Below, one piece after another: positions 10,218 through 18,858 of a stretch of DNA of 64,000 bases. Where the stretch lies: assembly GCA_038523925.1 (NCBI GenBank), contig JBCBIY010000001.1:62001-126000 (forward strand), in the 5' to 3' direction. Position 1 is the first letter of the stretch; each line of letters opens with the position of its first letter. The stretch comes from JBCBWG01 sp038523925 (GTDB lineage: Bacteria; Pseudomonadota; Alphaproteobacteria; Rhizobiales; Hyphomicrobiaceae). The translations under genes and the position numbers were made by a program. The notes under the pieces were generated by a model, which made no database searches, was not told the DNA's origin, and was given only the letters and a program-made list of their open reading frames with translations.

Positions 10218-11972
10218 ATGGCGAAGAAGACTGTACTTGGCCGCGATAAGCGCCGGTACCTCCTGCCCACAGAGCGGAAATGGAATGCTGAAACGCACGC
10301 CTACCTGCCTGAGCTGACAGACCAGCTCGCCACTGGCCGGATCGACCGCCGCGACTTCCTGCGGCACGCATGTCTCCTGGGTCTGACCGCTTCGACCGCT
10401 TATGCGACGGCTGACATGCTGCTCGGCAAAGAGCCGTTCGGCGGCGCGGCGCTCGCGCAAACGCCGAAGAAGGGCGGCACGCTGCGGTGCTCGATGGTCA
10501 TCCAGGAGATGACCGACCCGGCGAAGTTCGACTGGGTCGAGAAATCAAACGTTGCCCGCTTCATCGTTGAGCACCTGACACTCACGCAGGCCGACAACAC
10601 GACGGTCCCGTATCTCGCTGAGCGCTGGGAAGCGTCTGACGACCTGAAGTCGTGGGTCTTCCACCTGAAGAAGGGCGTGAAGTGGTCGAACGGTGACGAG
10701 TTCACTTCAGCCGACGTCGCGCACAACGTGAACCGCTGGCTTGACCCCAAAACCGGATCGTCGAACCTCGGTCTGTTCGATGCCCTCGTCGAAGAATACG
10801 ACACGGGCGAGAAGGACAAAGAGGGCAAGCCCAAGATGGGCAAGCGCGGGATCGAGGGCGGCGTCGAAGTCGTCGACGATCACACGATTAAGTTCAATCT
10901 CAAGCAGGCGGCGCTCGCCATGCCTGAGAACTTCTACAACTACCCGACAGCGATCGTGCACCGTGGGTTCGGCAAGGACTACGCAGCCGACCTTTCCAAA
11001 AACCCGATCGGAACTGGCGCTTTTGAATTGGCCGAGTTCAAGATCGGCGAACGCGCGATCCTCAAGAAGAAGCGCGACTGGTGGAAAGGCGACTTCCACC
11101 TGGACGAGATCCACTACTTCGACCACGGCGCAGATACCAACGCTTGGGTCGCAGCGCTGATCTCGAACCAGGTCGACACGCTCTATCGTCTGCCGGTGGA
11201 AGCGGTTGAAACTGTCAAGCGCATCCCGACGCTCGACATCGTCACGTCGACGACGGCGCAGACGGGCGTCATGCGGTTCCGCGTTTCGGAAAAGCCGTTC
11301 GACAACAAGAAGGTCCGTCAGGCAGTCCTCGCCTGTCTCGATCACGACGAGCTGGCGCAGAAGGGTTTCTCCGGCCTTGGCGTTCCAGCCGAGAACGATC
11401 ACGTCTGCCCTATCCATCCGGACTACGCCGACATCGGCAAGCCGAAGCGCGACATCGAACTCGCGAAGAAGCTGCTTGAAGAGGCCGGCTACAAGGACGG
11501 GCTCACCATCGAGATTGCCAACGGCGATACCGATGGGCCGTGGATGACATCGACGCTTGCTGTAGCGAAAGCGCAGATGGCACCGGCTGGCATCAACATG
11601 AAGATCAACAAGATGCCGGCCAACCAGTACTGGGAAGTCTGGGACAAGGCGCCTTGGGGTTACACCACGTGGACGCACCGTCCGCTTGGAACCATGGTCC
11701 TCTCGCTTGCTTACCGGTCGGGCGTGCCGTGGAACGAGTGCAACTACTCCAACCCTGAGTTCGACAAGGCCTTGAACGAGGCGGAAGCGGAAGTCGACGT
11801 CAACAAGCGTAAGGAACTGCTCGGCAAGTGCCGCAAGATTCTGCGCGAAGACGCCATCATCCCGCAGCCGTTCTGGCGCAAGGTGTCGAAGGCCAAAAAC
11901 AAGAAAGTCAAAGGCCTCGACGTTCACCCGACACTGTATCACCAGTTCCAGAACGTCTGGCTGGAAAGCTGA
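10218..11972 (+). CDS. ABC transporter substrate-binding protein, family 5 (peptide/nickel type), Tat-exported
   Basis: 584-aa periplasmic binding protein of SBP family 5 (DppA/OppA-like). The N-terminus carries a long leader and a twin-arginine motif RRDFLRH followed by a hydrophobic stretch, so Tat export is likely. The mature part shows the family pattern LAERWEASDDLKSWVFHLKKG and DVAHNVNRW. ATG 10218 has a good ribosome-binding site; longer in-frame extensions upstream look non-coding. It opens the operon with two permeases and a fused double ATPase. Ligand unknown: peptides, opines or sugars are all possible. Confidence 0.92.
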   Translation: MAKKTVLGRDKRRYLLPTERKWNAETHAYLPELTDQLATGRIDRRDFLRHACLLGLTASTAYATADMLLGKEPFGGAALAQTPKKGGTLRCSMVIQEMTDPAKFDWVEKSNVARFIVEHLTLTQADNTTVPYLAERWEASDDLKSWVFHLKKGVKWSNGDEFTSADVAHNVNRWLDPKTGSSNLGLFDALVEEYDTGEKDKEGKPKMGKRGIEGGVEVVDDHTIKFNLKQAALAMPENFYNYPTAIVHRGFGKDYAADLSKNPIGTGAFELAEFKIGERAILKKKRDWWKGDFHLDEIHYFDHGADTNAWVAALISNQVDTLYRLPVEAVETVKRIPTLDIVTSTTAQTGVMRFRVSEKPFDNKKVRQAVLACLDHDELAQKGFSGLGVPAENDHVCPIHPDYADIGKPKRDIELAKKLLEEAGYKDGLTIEIANGDTDGPWMTSTLAVAKAQMAPAGINMKINKMPANQYWEVWDKAPWGYTTWTHRPLGTMVLSLAYRSGVPWNECNYSNPEFDKALNEAEAEVDVNKRKELLGKCRKILREDAIIPQPFWRKVSKAKNKKVKGLDVHPTLYHQFQNVWLES

Positions 11973-11979
11973 TGACGAT

Positions 11980-12008
11980 CGAAGGGCGGCCCCAGCGGCC
12001 GCCCTTCG
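11980..12008 (+). terminator. Strong hairpin after the binding-protein gene
   Basis: A perfect 12-bp stem (CGAAGGGCGGCC / GGCCGCCCTTCG) with a 5-nt loop starts 8 bp after the stop codon. Only a weak T-rich tail (TGTTTCC) follows. In ABC operons such a hairpin usually causes partial termination and protects the 3' end, giving more binding protein than permease. Confidence 0.75.
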
Positions 12009-12240
12009 TGTTTCCGATGGCCGCTGCGTACTGTCTGACCGCGACACGTCAGGCCCAACGCTTTGGTCCGGGAGCGGCACGCGCCCTTGAGGCCGGTTTG
12101 CACGCGCGGCGACATGACGGGCGGCCCGCCCGACCGCACTCAAGGTTGCGTCCCGCTCCTTCCTCCAGCCGCTCTACTCGGCGCACCCCGCGCCTCCTGA
12201 CAGCGGCATCCTGTTTGAAGGCACCATCAAAGACCCACCT
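12009..12240 (+). other. Non-coding leader between binding-protein and permease genes
   Basis: About 230 bp without a credible gene. It probably is an untranslated spacer, possibly with an internal promoter for the permease genes. No clear motif is visible. Confidence 0.35.
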
Positions 12241-13173
12241 ATGCTGAAAATGATCCTACGCCGCATCGGCGTAATGCTGCTGATCATGTTTGTGGTCTCA
12301 GCCCTGCTCTTCCTGATGAACGAAGGCGACCCGACCCTGATCGCGCGCAGCGTGCTCGGGCCCTACGCCCAGCCCGAACAGCTTCAGGCCTGGGTGGTCC
12401 AGAACGGCTACGACAAGCCGATGGTGGTCCGATACTTCGAGTGGGTCTCCCGTATTCTGCAAGGCGATCTCGGCACGTCCGTGATCTACAAAGTCCCGGT
12501 CAACGAAATCTTTTGGGAGCGGCTTGCCAACACCGGCATCCTCGCCGGCATCACGTTCGTGCTGATGGTCGTCATCGCCCTCGTCATGGGCGTGCTCGCC
12601 GGAATGAACGAAGGCTCGGCGCAGGACCGGGTCATCTCCTTCATCTCGATCTTCACGACATCGATCCCCGAGTACGCCTCAGCGGTCATCCTCGCGGGCA
12701 TCTTCGTTTTCTGGCTCGGCTGGCTGCCTGGCACGTCGTCGATGACGGGCGGGTTTAACCCGGTCGAACTCATCCTGCCGGTGATGGTCCTGACGCTCTA
12801 CGGCTTCGGCTACATCGCGCGCATGACGCGGGCCTCGATGGCTGAGGTCATGACCTCGCACTACATCCGGACGGCTGTCCTGAAGGGCATTCCCTATCGC
12901 CGCGTGATCATGAAGCATGCGCTGCGCAACGCGCTGATCGCACCGTTCACGGTGATCATGCTGCAGTTCAACTGGCTGCTCTCCGGCGTCGTCGTGACAG
13001 AGTACGCGTTCGGCTACAAAGGCTTCGGCGCGCTGCTGCTCGAGGCAGCCCTCAGGCGCGACATCTACCTCATCGAGGCCTGCGGCATCGTCGCCGTCTT
13101 CGTCGCCGTCGCGACGCAGACCATCGGCGACATCGCCTACACGTACCTCAACCCTCGCATCCGCTTTAACTAG
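12241..13173 (+). CDS. ABC transporter permease, DppB type
   Basis: 310-aa inner-membrane permease of the DppB/OppB family. It begins with the typical membrane helix RRIGVMLLIMFVVSALLFL, has the periplasmic segment containing GDLGTSVIYKVPV, and the C-terminal BPD_transp_1 domain with the EAA-like loop (RASMAEVMTSHYIRTAVLKG). Six transmembrane helices are expected. The DppC-type partner follows after 11 bp. Confidence 0.93.
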   Translation: MLKMILRRIGVMLLIMFVVSALLFLMNEGDPTLIARSVLGPYAQPEQLQAWVVQNGYDKPMVVRYFEWVSRILQGDLGTSVIYKVPVNEIFWERLANTGILAGITFVLMVVIALVMGVLAGMNEGSAQDRVISFISIFTTSIPEYASAVILAGIFVFWLGWLPGTSSMTGGFNPVELILPVMVLTLYGFGYIARMTRASMAEVMTSHYIRTAVLKGIPYRRVIMKHALRNALIAPFTVIMLQFNWLLSGVVVTEYAFGYKGFGALLLEAALRRDIYLIEACGIVAVFVAVATQTIGDIAYTYLNPRIRFN

Positions 13174-13184
13174 GACCAGCACCA

Positions 13185-14081
13185 ATGGCTGATATCACCG
13201 AAGGCGGAGCACCGGCGGCCAGGCCGCCCAATGCGGTCGTCACATTCTTTAAGGGCCTGTTCCTGCTGCGCGAGAGCCCGGTCGGCATGATCGGCGCGTT
13301 CCTCGTGCTCACGTTTGTCGGCATGGCGCTGTTTGCTCCATTTGTGGCGCCCTACGATCCGAACCTGCCGCAGATCCCCTTCTCCTATCCGGGAGCTGCG
13401 GCGCCAGACGGCGGCACCTTCTGGTTCGGCACAGACCAGCTTGGCCGCGACATCCTCTCACGCATCATCTGGGGGGCGCAGCGCGTCCTTTTCTATGCGA
13501 CCGCTGCGACACTGGCCGCGTACGTCGTTGGCATCATGCTTGGCCTGATGGCCGGCTACTACCGCGGCTGGACCGACGAAGTAATCTCGTTCATCGCGAA
13601 CGTGATCCTGTCGTTCCCAGTCATGGTGCTCTACGTCGTCATCATCGCGAAGTTCGGTGCGTCCGGCGCCAACATCATCCTCGCGGTCGTGTTTGCGAGT
13701 TCGCCAGGCATCATGCGTATCGTGCGCTCGCTGACCCTCGACATCGCGACGCGCGAATACGTGACGGCGGCGCAGACCCGCGGCGAGAGCGGCTGGTACA
13801 TAATGCTGGTCGAAATCCTGCCGAATGCGCGCGGCCCGCTGATCGTCGATTTCTGCCTGCGCATGGGCTACACGACCATCACGATCGGTGCCCTCGGCTT
13901 CCTCGGCCTCGGCCTGCCGCCCCCCGACCCGGATTGGGGCGGTATGATCACAGAAACCCGCGCCTTCATCACCGGTGGCTTCCCGCACATGGCGATCATT
14001 CCCGCCGTCGCGGTTTCGCTGCTCGTCCTTGGCTTCAACCTGCTGGCCGACGGCCTGCGGGAAGTGGCGCTACGCGATTAA
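13185..14081 (+). CDS. ABC transporter permease, DppC type
   Basis: 298-aa second permease, with the DppC N-terminal domain (helix FLVLTFVGMALFAPFVAPYDPN) and GTDQLGRDILSRIIWGAQ, the hallmark of this family. The BPD_transp_1 region has the EAA loop around REYVTAAQTRGESGWYIM and the conserved FLGLGLPPPDPDWGGM. It pairs with the permease just upstream to form the channel. Confidence 0.93.
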   Translation: MADITEGGAPAARPPNAVVTFFKGLFLLRESPVGMIGAFLVLTFVGMALFAPFVAPYDPNLPQIPFSYPGAAAPDGGTFWFGTDQLGRDILSRIIWGAQRVLFYATAATLAAYVVGIMLGLMAGYYRGWTDEVISFIANVILSFPVMVLYVVIIAKFGASGANIILAVVFASSPGIMRIVRSLTLDIATREYVTAAQTRGESGWYIMLVEILPNARGPLIVDFCLRMGYTTITIGALGFLGLGLPPPDPDWGGMITETRAFITGGFPHMAIIPAVAVSLLVLGFNLLADGLREVALRD

Positions 14082-14096
14082 GGAAATGGGAGGGTC

Positions 14097-14128
14097 GGGG
14101 CTTCCGCGCCTCGCGATCGGCGCGCCCC
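14097..14128 (+). terminator. Bulged hairpin between permease and ATPase genes
   Basis: GGGGC and GCGCC pair with GGCGC and GCCCC around an 8-nt loop with a 4-nt bulge on one side. It lies in the 96-bp gap before the ATPase gene and may attenuate transcription or stabilise the upstream message. Confidence 0.4.
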
Positions 14129-14159
14129 ACTCACCCAGTCTCCGTCTGCCATATGTCCA

Positions 14160-14174
14160 TTTCCCGAAGGGAAA
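14160..14174 (+). promoter_or_regulatory. Hairpin covering the ribosome-binding site of the ATPase gene
   Basis: TTTCCC-gaa-GGGAAA forms a 6-bp stem that includes the presumed Shine-Dalgarno sequence GAAGGGAA, just upstream of ATG 14178. Folding would hide the site, so translation of the ATPase may be damped. Confidence 0.4.
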
Positions 14175-14177
14175 CCC

Positions 14178-16289
14178 ATGTCCGACCAAACGCCCGTTCT
14201 TGAATGCCGCAATCTCTCGATTTCGTACTTCGTGCGTGCAGGCGAGATACCTGCGGTTGTCGATTTCAACCTGAAGCTGATGCCGGGCGAAAGCCACGGG
14301 ATCGTCGGCGAGTCCGGGTGCGGGAAATCGACAGTCGCGCTCGCGATCATGAACTACATGGGCAAGAACGGCGGCATTGTCGGCGGCGAGATCCTGTTCC
14401 AGGGCCGCGACATGCGCACGATGTCGGAGGAAGAACTCCGCCAGCTCCGCGGCTCGAAGATCGCGATGGTCTACCAGGAGCCGATGGCGTCCCTGAACCC
14501 GTCGATGAAGCTTGGCGATCAGCTCGCCGAGGTGCCACTCTTCCACGAGAACGTCTCGATGGCCGAGGCCTACGAACGCGCTGAAAGCTTGCTCGAGAAA
14601 GTCCGCCTGCCGGACCCATCGCGCATTATGGATTCCTATCCGCACCAGATTTCTGGCGGCCAGCAGCAGCGCGTCGTCATCGCAATGGCGCTTCTGTCGA
14701 ACCCGGCGCTGCTCCTGCTCGATGAGCCGACCACCGCACTCGACGTCACGGTTGAAGCCGGCATCGTCGAACTCATCAAGGAGATCTCGGCGGAGTTTGG
14801 GACCTCGATGATCTACATTTCGCACAACCTTGGGCTCATCCTCGAGACGTGTGATCGGCTGACGGTGATGTACTCAGGCGAAGCTGTCGAAGTCGGCAAC
14901 ATCAAAGATGTCTTCGACGAAATGCAGCACCCCTACACGCGCGGGCTGTTCGGCTCGATCCCGGTGCCGGGTGCGGACAAGAACGCCCGCCCGCTCGTCG
15001 CCATCCGAGGGCAGCTCCCGTTGCCGCATCAGCGCCCGGTCGGCTGCAACTTCGGCCCGCGCTGCGATTTCTTCGATGAGAAGATCTGCAACTCAGGCCC
15101 GATCCCGATGCAACCGGTACCGGGCAAAGCCTCCCAGTCGGTACGCTGTACGCGATTTGATACGATCGATTGGGACTCGCACAAGGTCGATAGCATCTCG
15201 CGCGATGTCGTCGACACCGGCGACGTCGTGCTCCGCGTCGAGGATCTCTCCAAGCACTACGAAGTGCAGTCGCCAGGTCTGCTCGTCGCGAAGGGCGCCA
15301 AGACGGTGAAGGCGAACGAGCAGCTCACCTTCCGGGCGCGCGAAGCTGAGACCGTCGCAATCGTGGGAGAGTCCGGTTGCGGCAAGTCGACCTTCGCGAA
15401 GGTGCTCATGGGGCTCGAAGAGTCGACCTCCGGCACCGTGCACCTTGGCAATAAAGAACTCGGCAAGGTCGGCGTTCGCGACCGCGATGCGAAGACCGTC
15501 TCGAACCTGCAGATGGTGTTCCAGAACCCCTTCGACACGCTCAATCCGAGCCAGACCGTCGGCTCGCAGATCGGCCGCGTCATCCGCAAGTTCGGGGTCG
15601 AGACCGACAAGACCAAGATCCGTCAGCGCGTGCTCGAACTCCTTGATATCGTAAAGCTGCCGCGCGACTTCGCGAACCGGAAGCCGCGCCAGCTATCCGG
15701 CGGCCAGAAGCAGCGGATCGGCATCGCGCGTGCCTTCGCGGGCGACCCGAAAGTCGTGATCGCTGACGAGCCCGTCTCTGCCCTCGACGTGTCGGTCCAG
15801 GCGGCCGTCACCGACCTCCTCATGGACATCCAGCGCGACAACCGTACGACGCTGCTCTTCATCAGCCACGACCTGTCCGTCGTCCGCTACCTCGCAGACC
15901 GCGTGGTCGTCATGTACCTTGGCCAGATCATGGAGAAGGGCACGACCGAGGAGATCTTCGCGCCGCCCTATCACCCCTATACGGAAGCGCTGCTGTCAGC
16001 GGTCCCGATCGCAGACACGAGCGTGAAGAAGCGCAAGATCGTTCTGAAGGGCGAGGTGCCGTCGCCGCTCAACCCGCCGAAGGGCTGCCCGTTCTGCACA
16101 CGCTGCACCTATAAGATCGACGGCCTTTGCGAGACGACGCCGCCGCCTGCCCGCGTTATGGCGGACCGGCACGTGATCGCCTGTCACCTCGAAGAGGCGA
16201 CGCTGCGGGATATGAAACCGGTGATCGTCGTCGAAGACGAGCCGCCGGCGCCTGAGGTCAAGGATGTGACGCCGGAGCGGGTCGGCTAG
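14178..16289 (+). CDS. Fused double ATP-binding protein (DppD-DppF type)
   Basis: 703 aa, carrying in one chain the two ATPases that are usually separate DppD and DppF. The first half has Walker A GESGCGKST, signature ISGGQQQRV, Walker B LLLLDEPTTAL and a C-terminal cysteine motif (GCNFGPRCDFF). The second half repeats these: GESGCGKST, LSGGQKQRI, VVIADEPVSAL and GCPFCTRCTY. Both halves keep all catalytic motifs. It energises the two upstream permeases. Its TAG stop shares CTAG with the stop of the opposite-strand HAD gene. Confidence 0.94.
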   Translation: MSDQTPVLECRNLSISYFVRAGEIPAVVDFNLKLMPGESHGIVGESGCGKSTVALAIMNYMGKNGGIVGGEILFQGRDMRTMSEEELRQLRGSKIAMVYQEPMASLNPSMKLGDQLAEVPLFHENVSMAEAYERAESLLEKVRLPDPSRIMDSYPHQISGGQQQRVVIAMALLSNPALLLLDEPTTALDVTVEAGIVELIKEISAEFGTSMIYISHNLGLILETCDRLTVMYSGEAVEVGNIKDVFDEMQHPYTRGLFGSIPVPGADKNARPLVAIRGQLPLPHQRPVGCNFGPRCDFFDEKICNSGPIPMQPVPGKASQSVRCTRFDTIDWDSHKVDSISRDVVDTGDVVLRVEDLSKHYEVQSPGLLVAKGAKTVKANEQLTFRAREAETVAIVGESGCGKSTFAKVLMGLEESTSGTVHLGNKELGKVGVRDRDAKTVSNLQMVFQNPFDTLNPSQTVGSQIGRVIRKFGVETDKTKIRQRVLELLDIVKLPRDFANRKPRQLSGGQKQRIGIARAFAGDPKVVIADEPVSALDVSVQAAVTDLLMDIQRDNRTTLLFISHDLSVVRYLADRVVVMYLGQIMEKGTTEEIFAPPYHPYTEALLSAVPIADTSVKKRKIVLKGEVPSPLNPPKGCPFCTRCTYKIDGLCETTPPPARVMADRHVIACHLEEATLRDMKPVIVVEDEPPAPEVKDVTPERVG

Positions 16290-17008
16290 CTGGCGAGGGC
16301 TGCGTCGGCAAAGTCGGACATGCTGGTGAAGGTCGCCACGGGCTTGCCGAGCTGCGCGCTGTCAGTGCCGCCTGAGGCGCGCGGGGTATCGCGCACTGCG
16401 CCGCGGTTGATCCACACGACGTCGATGCCGTCGCGGTTGGCCGGCTGGATGTCATGGAACAGGCTTTCGCCGACGTGAAGCAACTGGTGCTTCGGCACGC
16501 CGATCGCGTCCGCGGTCGCCAGCAGCGTATCGAAGTTCTGCGGATCGGGCTTATAGCTCCCGACATCCTCAGCGGTGATGACGGAGTTAAACGTCACGCC
16601 GAGCTGCTCGTTGCTGCGCGCAAACGACAGCCGATCCACGTTCGACAAAATGATGAGTTCAAACCGCTCGCGGAGGCGGCGAAGTGCGCTTGTGGAATCC
16701 TCGAATGCCGGCCAGTCGCCAACGGACGCGCCGAACGCCTCTGCGTCCTCATCGCTGACCGTGAGCCCCGCATCCCGAGCAAACCGGCGCGCCACCTCGG
16801 CCAGGATCAGCGGATAGCGCTCGCTTGGCTCTGCGGCCTGCACCGCGCTCTCGTGGCCATTGAAGGCTCTGAGAAACGCATCGGCCGTCGTCTCAACGCC
16901 CGTCTTCGCAATCCAGCCGTCGACCCAGGCGCGGATGCCACTTTCCCAGTCTATCAGTGTGCCGTAGCAGTCAAAGGACAGGGCGCGATAAGTGCTGAAG
17001 TCGACCAT
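16286..17008 (-). CDS. HAD-family hydrolase (2-haloacid dehalogenase type II-like)
   Basis: 240-aa soluble HAD enzyme. Motif I is FDCYGTLIDW (nucleophile Asp), motif II LSNVD, motif III Lys in YKPDP, motif IV GESLFHD. The cap and the Tyr-Gly after the first Asp fit the haloacid dehalogenase type II group, but many members are general phosphatases or haloacid dehalogenases of unproven substrate. ATG 17008 starts at the conserved region. The stop overlaps that of the convergent ABC ATPase. Divergent from the DUF2461 gene. Confidence 0.88.
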   Translation of the reverse strand: MVDFSTYRALSFDCYGTLIDWESGIRAWVDGWIAKTGVETTADAFLRAFNGHESAVQAAEPSERYPLILAEVARRFARDAGLTVSDEDAEAFGASVGDWPAFEDSTSALRRLRERFELIILSNVDRLSFARSNEQLGVTFNSVITAEDVGSYKPDPQNFDTLLATADAIGVPKHQLLHVGESLFHDIQPANRDGIDVVWINRGAVRDTPRASGGTDSAQLGKPVATFTSMSDFADAALAS

Positions 17009-17119
17009 AGAGCGTCTCGTGCGGGCTGACGGATTGAGCTGGAAATGTTGTGCCGGACTGTCGAAGTCAAGCAGCCGCAAACGTCATGGGCGGCAGGCTT
17101 ACGCAAGCGAGGTGATGAA

Positions 17120-17752
17120 ATGACAACACCGTTTGACAGCGAAACGTTCGCCTTTTTCAGCGAACTGGTTGACGACAACACCCGCGAGTTCTGGCAGGCG
17201 AACAAGGCGAGGTTCGATGAACACGTGAAGGCGCCGATGGATGCGACTTGCAGTGCGTTGGAGAAGAGTTTCGGCCCCTTCAAGCAGTTCCGGATGCACC
17301 GGGACGTGCGGTTCTCGAAGGACAAGTCGCCCTACAAGATCCATGCAGGCGCCGTCGCGACGGAGGGCGGGCGCCGGTACTTTCACGTTGACCGCAACGG
17401 TATGTTGATTGCCGCAGGGTCCTTTGCGCCGGAGCCTGACAAGCTGAAGCGCCTGCGCGCCGCCATTGCCGACGATGCGTCCGGCAAAAAGCTGCAGGCC
17501 ATCCTGAATAAGCTGCTCGCGAAGGACTACGAGATCGATCCGGGGCTTGCGAAACCGCTTGCGACAGCACCGCGCGGATACCCGAAGGATCACCCGCGGA
17601 TCGAGCTGTTACGCTGGAAAGGCCTGATGGCGGTTCACCGCGTTTCCGCCAAGACGCTTGCCGGCGATGACGCGCCGCATAAGCGGATCGCGAAGGTCTT
17701 CCAGGACACCAAACCGCTGGTCGCATGGTGCGAGGCGCACCTCGACGCATAA
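17120..17752 (+). CDS. DUF2461 family protein
   Basis: 210-aa soluble protein of the DUF2461 (TIGR02453) family. Typical features are FSELVDDNTREFWQANKARF near the start, FRMHRDVRFSKDKSPYKIH in the middle and GRRYFHVDRNGMLIAAG. Function of the family is unknown. ATG 17120 has an AGCGAGGTG ribosome-binding site and starts where family similarity starts. It stands alone and converges with the renalase-like gene. Confidence 0.88.
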   Translation: MTTPFDSETFAFFSELVDDNTREFWQANKARFDEHVKAPMDATCSALEKSFGPFKQFRMHRDVRFSKDKSPYKIHAGAVATEGGRRYFHVDRNGMLIAAGSFAPEPDKLKRLRAAIADDASGKKLQAILNKLLAKDYEIDPGLAKPLATAPRGYPKDHPRIELLRWKGLMAVHRVSAKTLAGDDAPHKRIAKVFQDTKPLVAWCEAHLDA

Positions 17753-17769
17753 ATGCCAAGTGTTGAGCG

Positions 17770-18735
17770 TTAAGCCTTCACCGACGCGCCAATTGCTTCG
17801 GCAAGCGCGACGCCGCTTTCGAATGCGTGTTCGGCGTCGGGCCCGCGGCACCAATCGCCGGCGAGGCCGAGGGCTTTTTCTGCCACCCAGACATGTGAGC
17901 GGCCAAGCGGGCGATCGGTAAACGCATACCGCCAGCGGTGGCCGCGCAGGTAAACCGGCTCGACGGCGCCAAGATCGTTCGCCGCGACAAACCGGCTAAG
18001 CAACGCGGCGGCGATGTCGTCTTTCTCGGTTTCCGTGTTCGCCCGGCTCCAGGCTTCGTCGGCGTGGACAACCCATTGGTCCAGACCGTCCGGGCGGCCT
18101 GGTTTCGCGTTGTTGCGGATCTGCGCTTCGAGATCATGGCCCGGCGGCGGCGGCGCACCGGTTTCGATCGGCAGCCGCGCGTCGAAGGCTGCAAGCATCG
18201 TCATGCACGGGCGATAGCTGACGTGGCTCAGGTCCGCCTGCGTTTGATCATCAAGAAATCCGCCTGCAAGCGTTGCTGCCTGTGCCGCGGGGATCGCGAC
18301 TGCAACGGCTGCAAAACCTGTCTGCGGTGCACGATCGCGCACCGCCACCGTCCAGCCGCCATCGCCTTCGACGAGGGCCGTCACCTCGGTGGCGCTCCGG
18401 ACATCGAGGCCGGCTGCGAGCGGGGCGAGCAGGGCGTTGATCGCCGGCGTACCGGTGACCGAGTGCGCGACGCCCGGTGGCCACGGCGTGGCAGATCCTG
18501 CCGCAACAAGGGTGTCGAGCATGCCTTGAAACGGCGCCCGTTCTGCGTAAACCACCGGCGCGCCATGATCGAACGCCATCGCGCCGCTGAGCCGCGTGGC
18601 AAGCCGGCCGCCGAGGCTCCGGCCCTTGTCGAAAATCGTGACGGCGAGCCCAAGGCGCGCGAGACGGTTGGCGCAAGCAATGCCCGCCATGCCGGCTCCG
18701 ATAACCGCAACGCGGGGCGCAGTGTTGTCAGCCAT
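17770..18735 (-). CDS. FAD-dependent renalase-like oxidoreductase
   Basis: 321-aa flavoprotein with an N-terminal Rossmann motif VAVIGAGMAGIACANRLARLG and a typical amine-oxidase-like continuation (VTIFDKGRSLGGRLATR). A second conserved segment near the C-terminus (AGDWCRGPDAEHAFESG) contacts FAD. It matches the COG3380/renalase-like group. ATG 18735 is just before the Rossmann motif. It is divergent from the FeS photolyase gene (123-bp gap), and the two may be co-regulated. Substrate unknown. Confidence 0.85.
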   Translation of the reverse strand: MADNTAPRVAVIGAGMAGIACANRLARLGLAVTIFDKGRSLGGRLATRLSGAMAFDHGAPVVYAERAPFQGMLDTLVAAGSATPWPPGVAHSVTGTPAINALLAPLAAGLDVRSATEVTALVEGDGGWTVAVRDRAPQTGFAAVAVAIPAAQAATLAGGFLDDQTQADLSHVSYRPCMTMLAAFDARLPIETGAPPPPGHDLEAQIRNNAKPGRPDGLDQWVVHADEAWSRANTETEKDDIAAALLSRFVAANDLGAVEPVYLRGHRWRYAFTDRPLGRSHVWVAEKALGLAGDWCRGPDAEHAFESGVALAEAIGASVKA

Positions 18736-18858
18736 GTGTCCGTTCCTCTGCGCTCGCCGGGGCTGACGTGAACCTCGCGCGGCAACCATCCGTTAAAGCC
18801 ATGTCCACCCGATTTCGGGGCACACGCGTGCCTCGCGTCGCCACCTGCCAAGGCTCCC

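Noticed and set aside
10707..12143. Long minus-strand frame of 478 codons
   Set aside because: Lies opposite the family-5 binding protein, has no recognisable domain, and is the usual antisense shadow of GC-rich genes.
17120..17752. DUF2461 protein as part of a system with the HAD gene
   Set aside because: Genes are divergent with 111 bp between and no functional link is evident.
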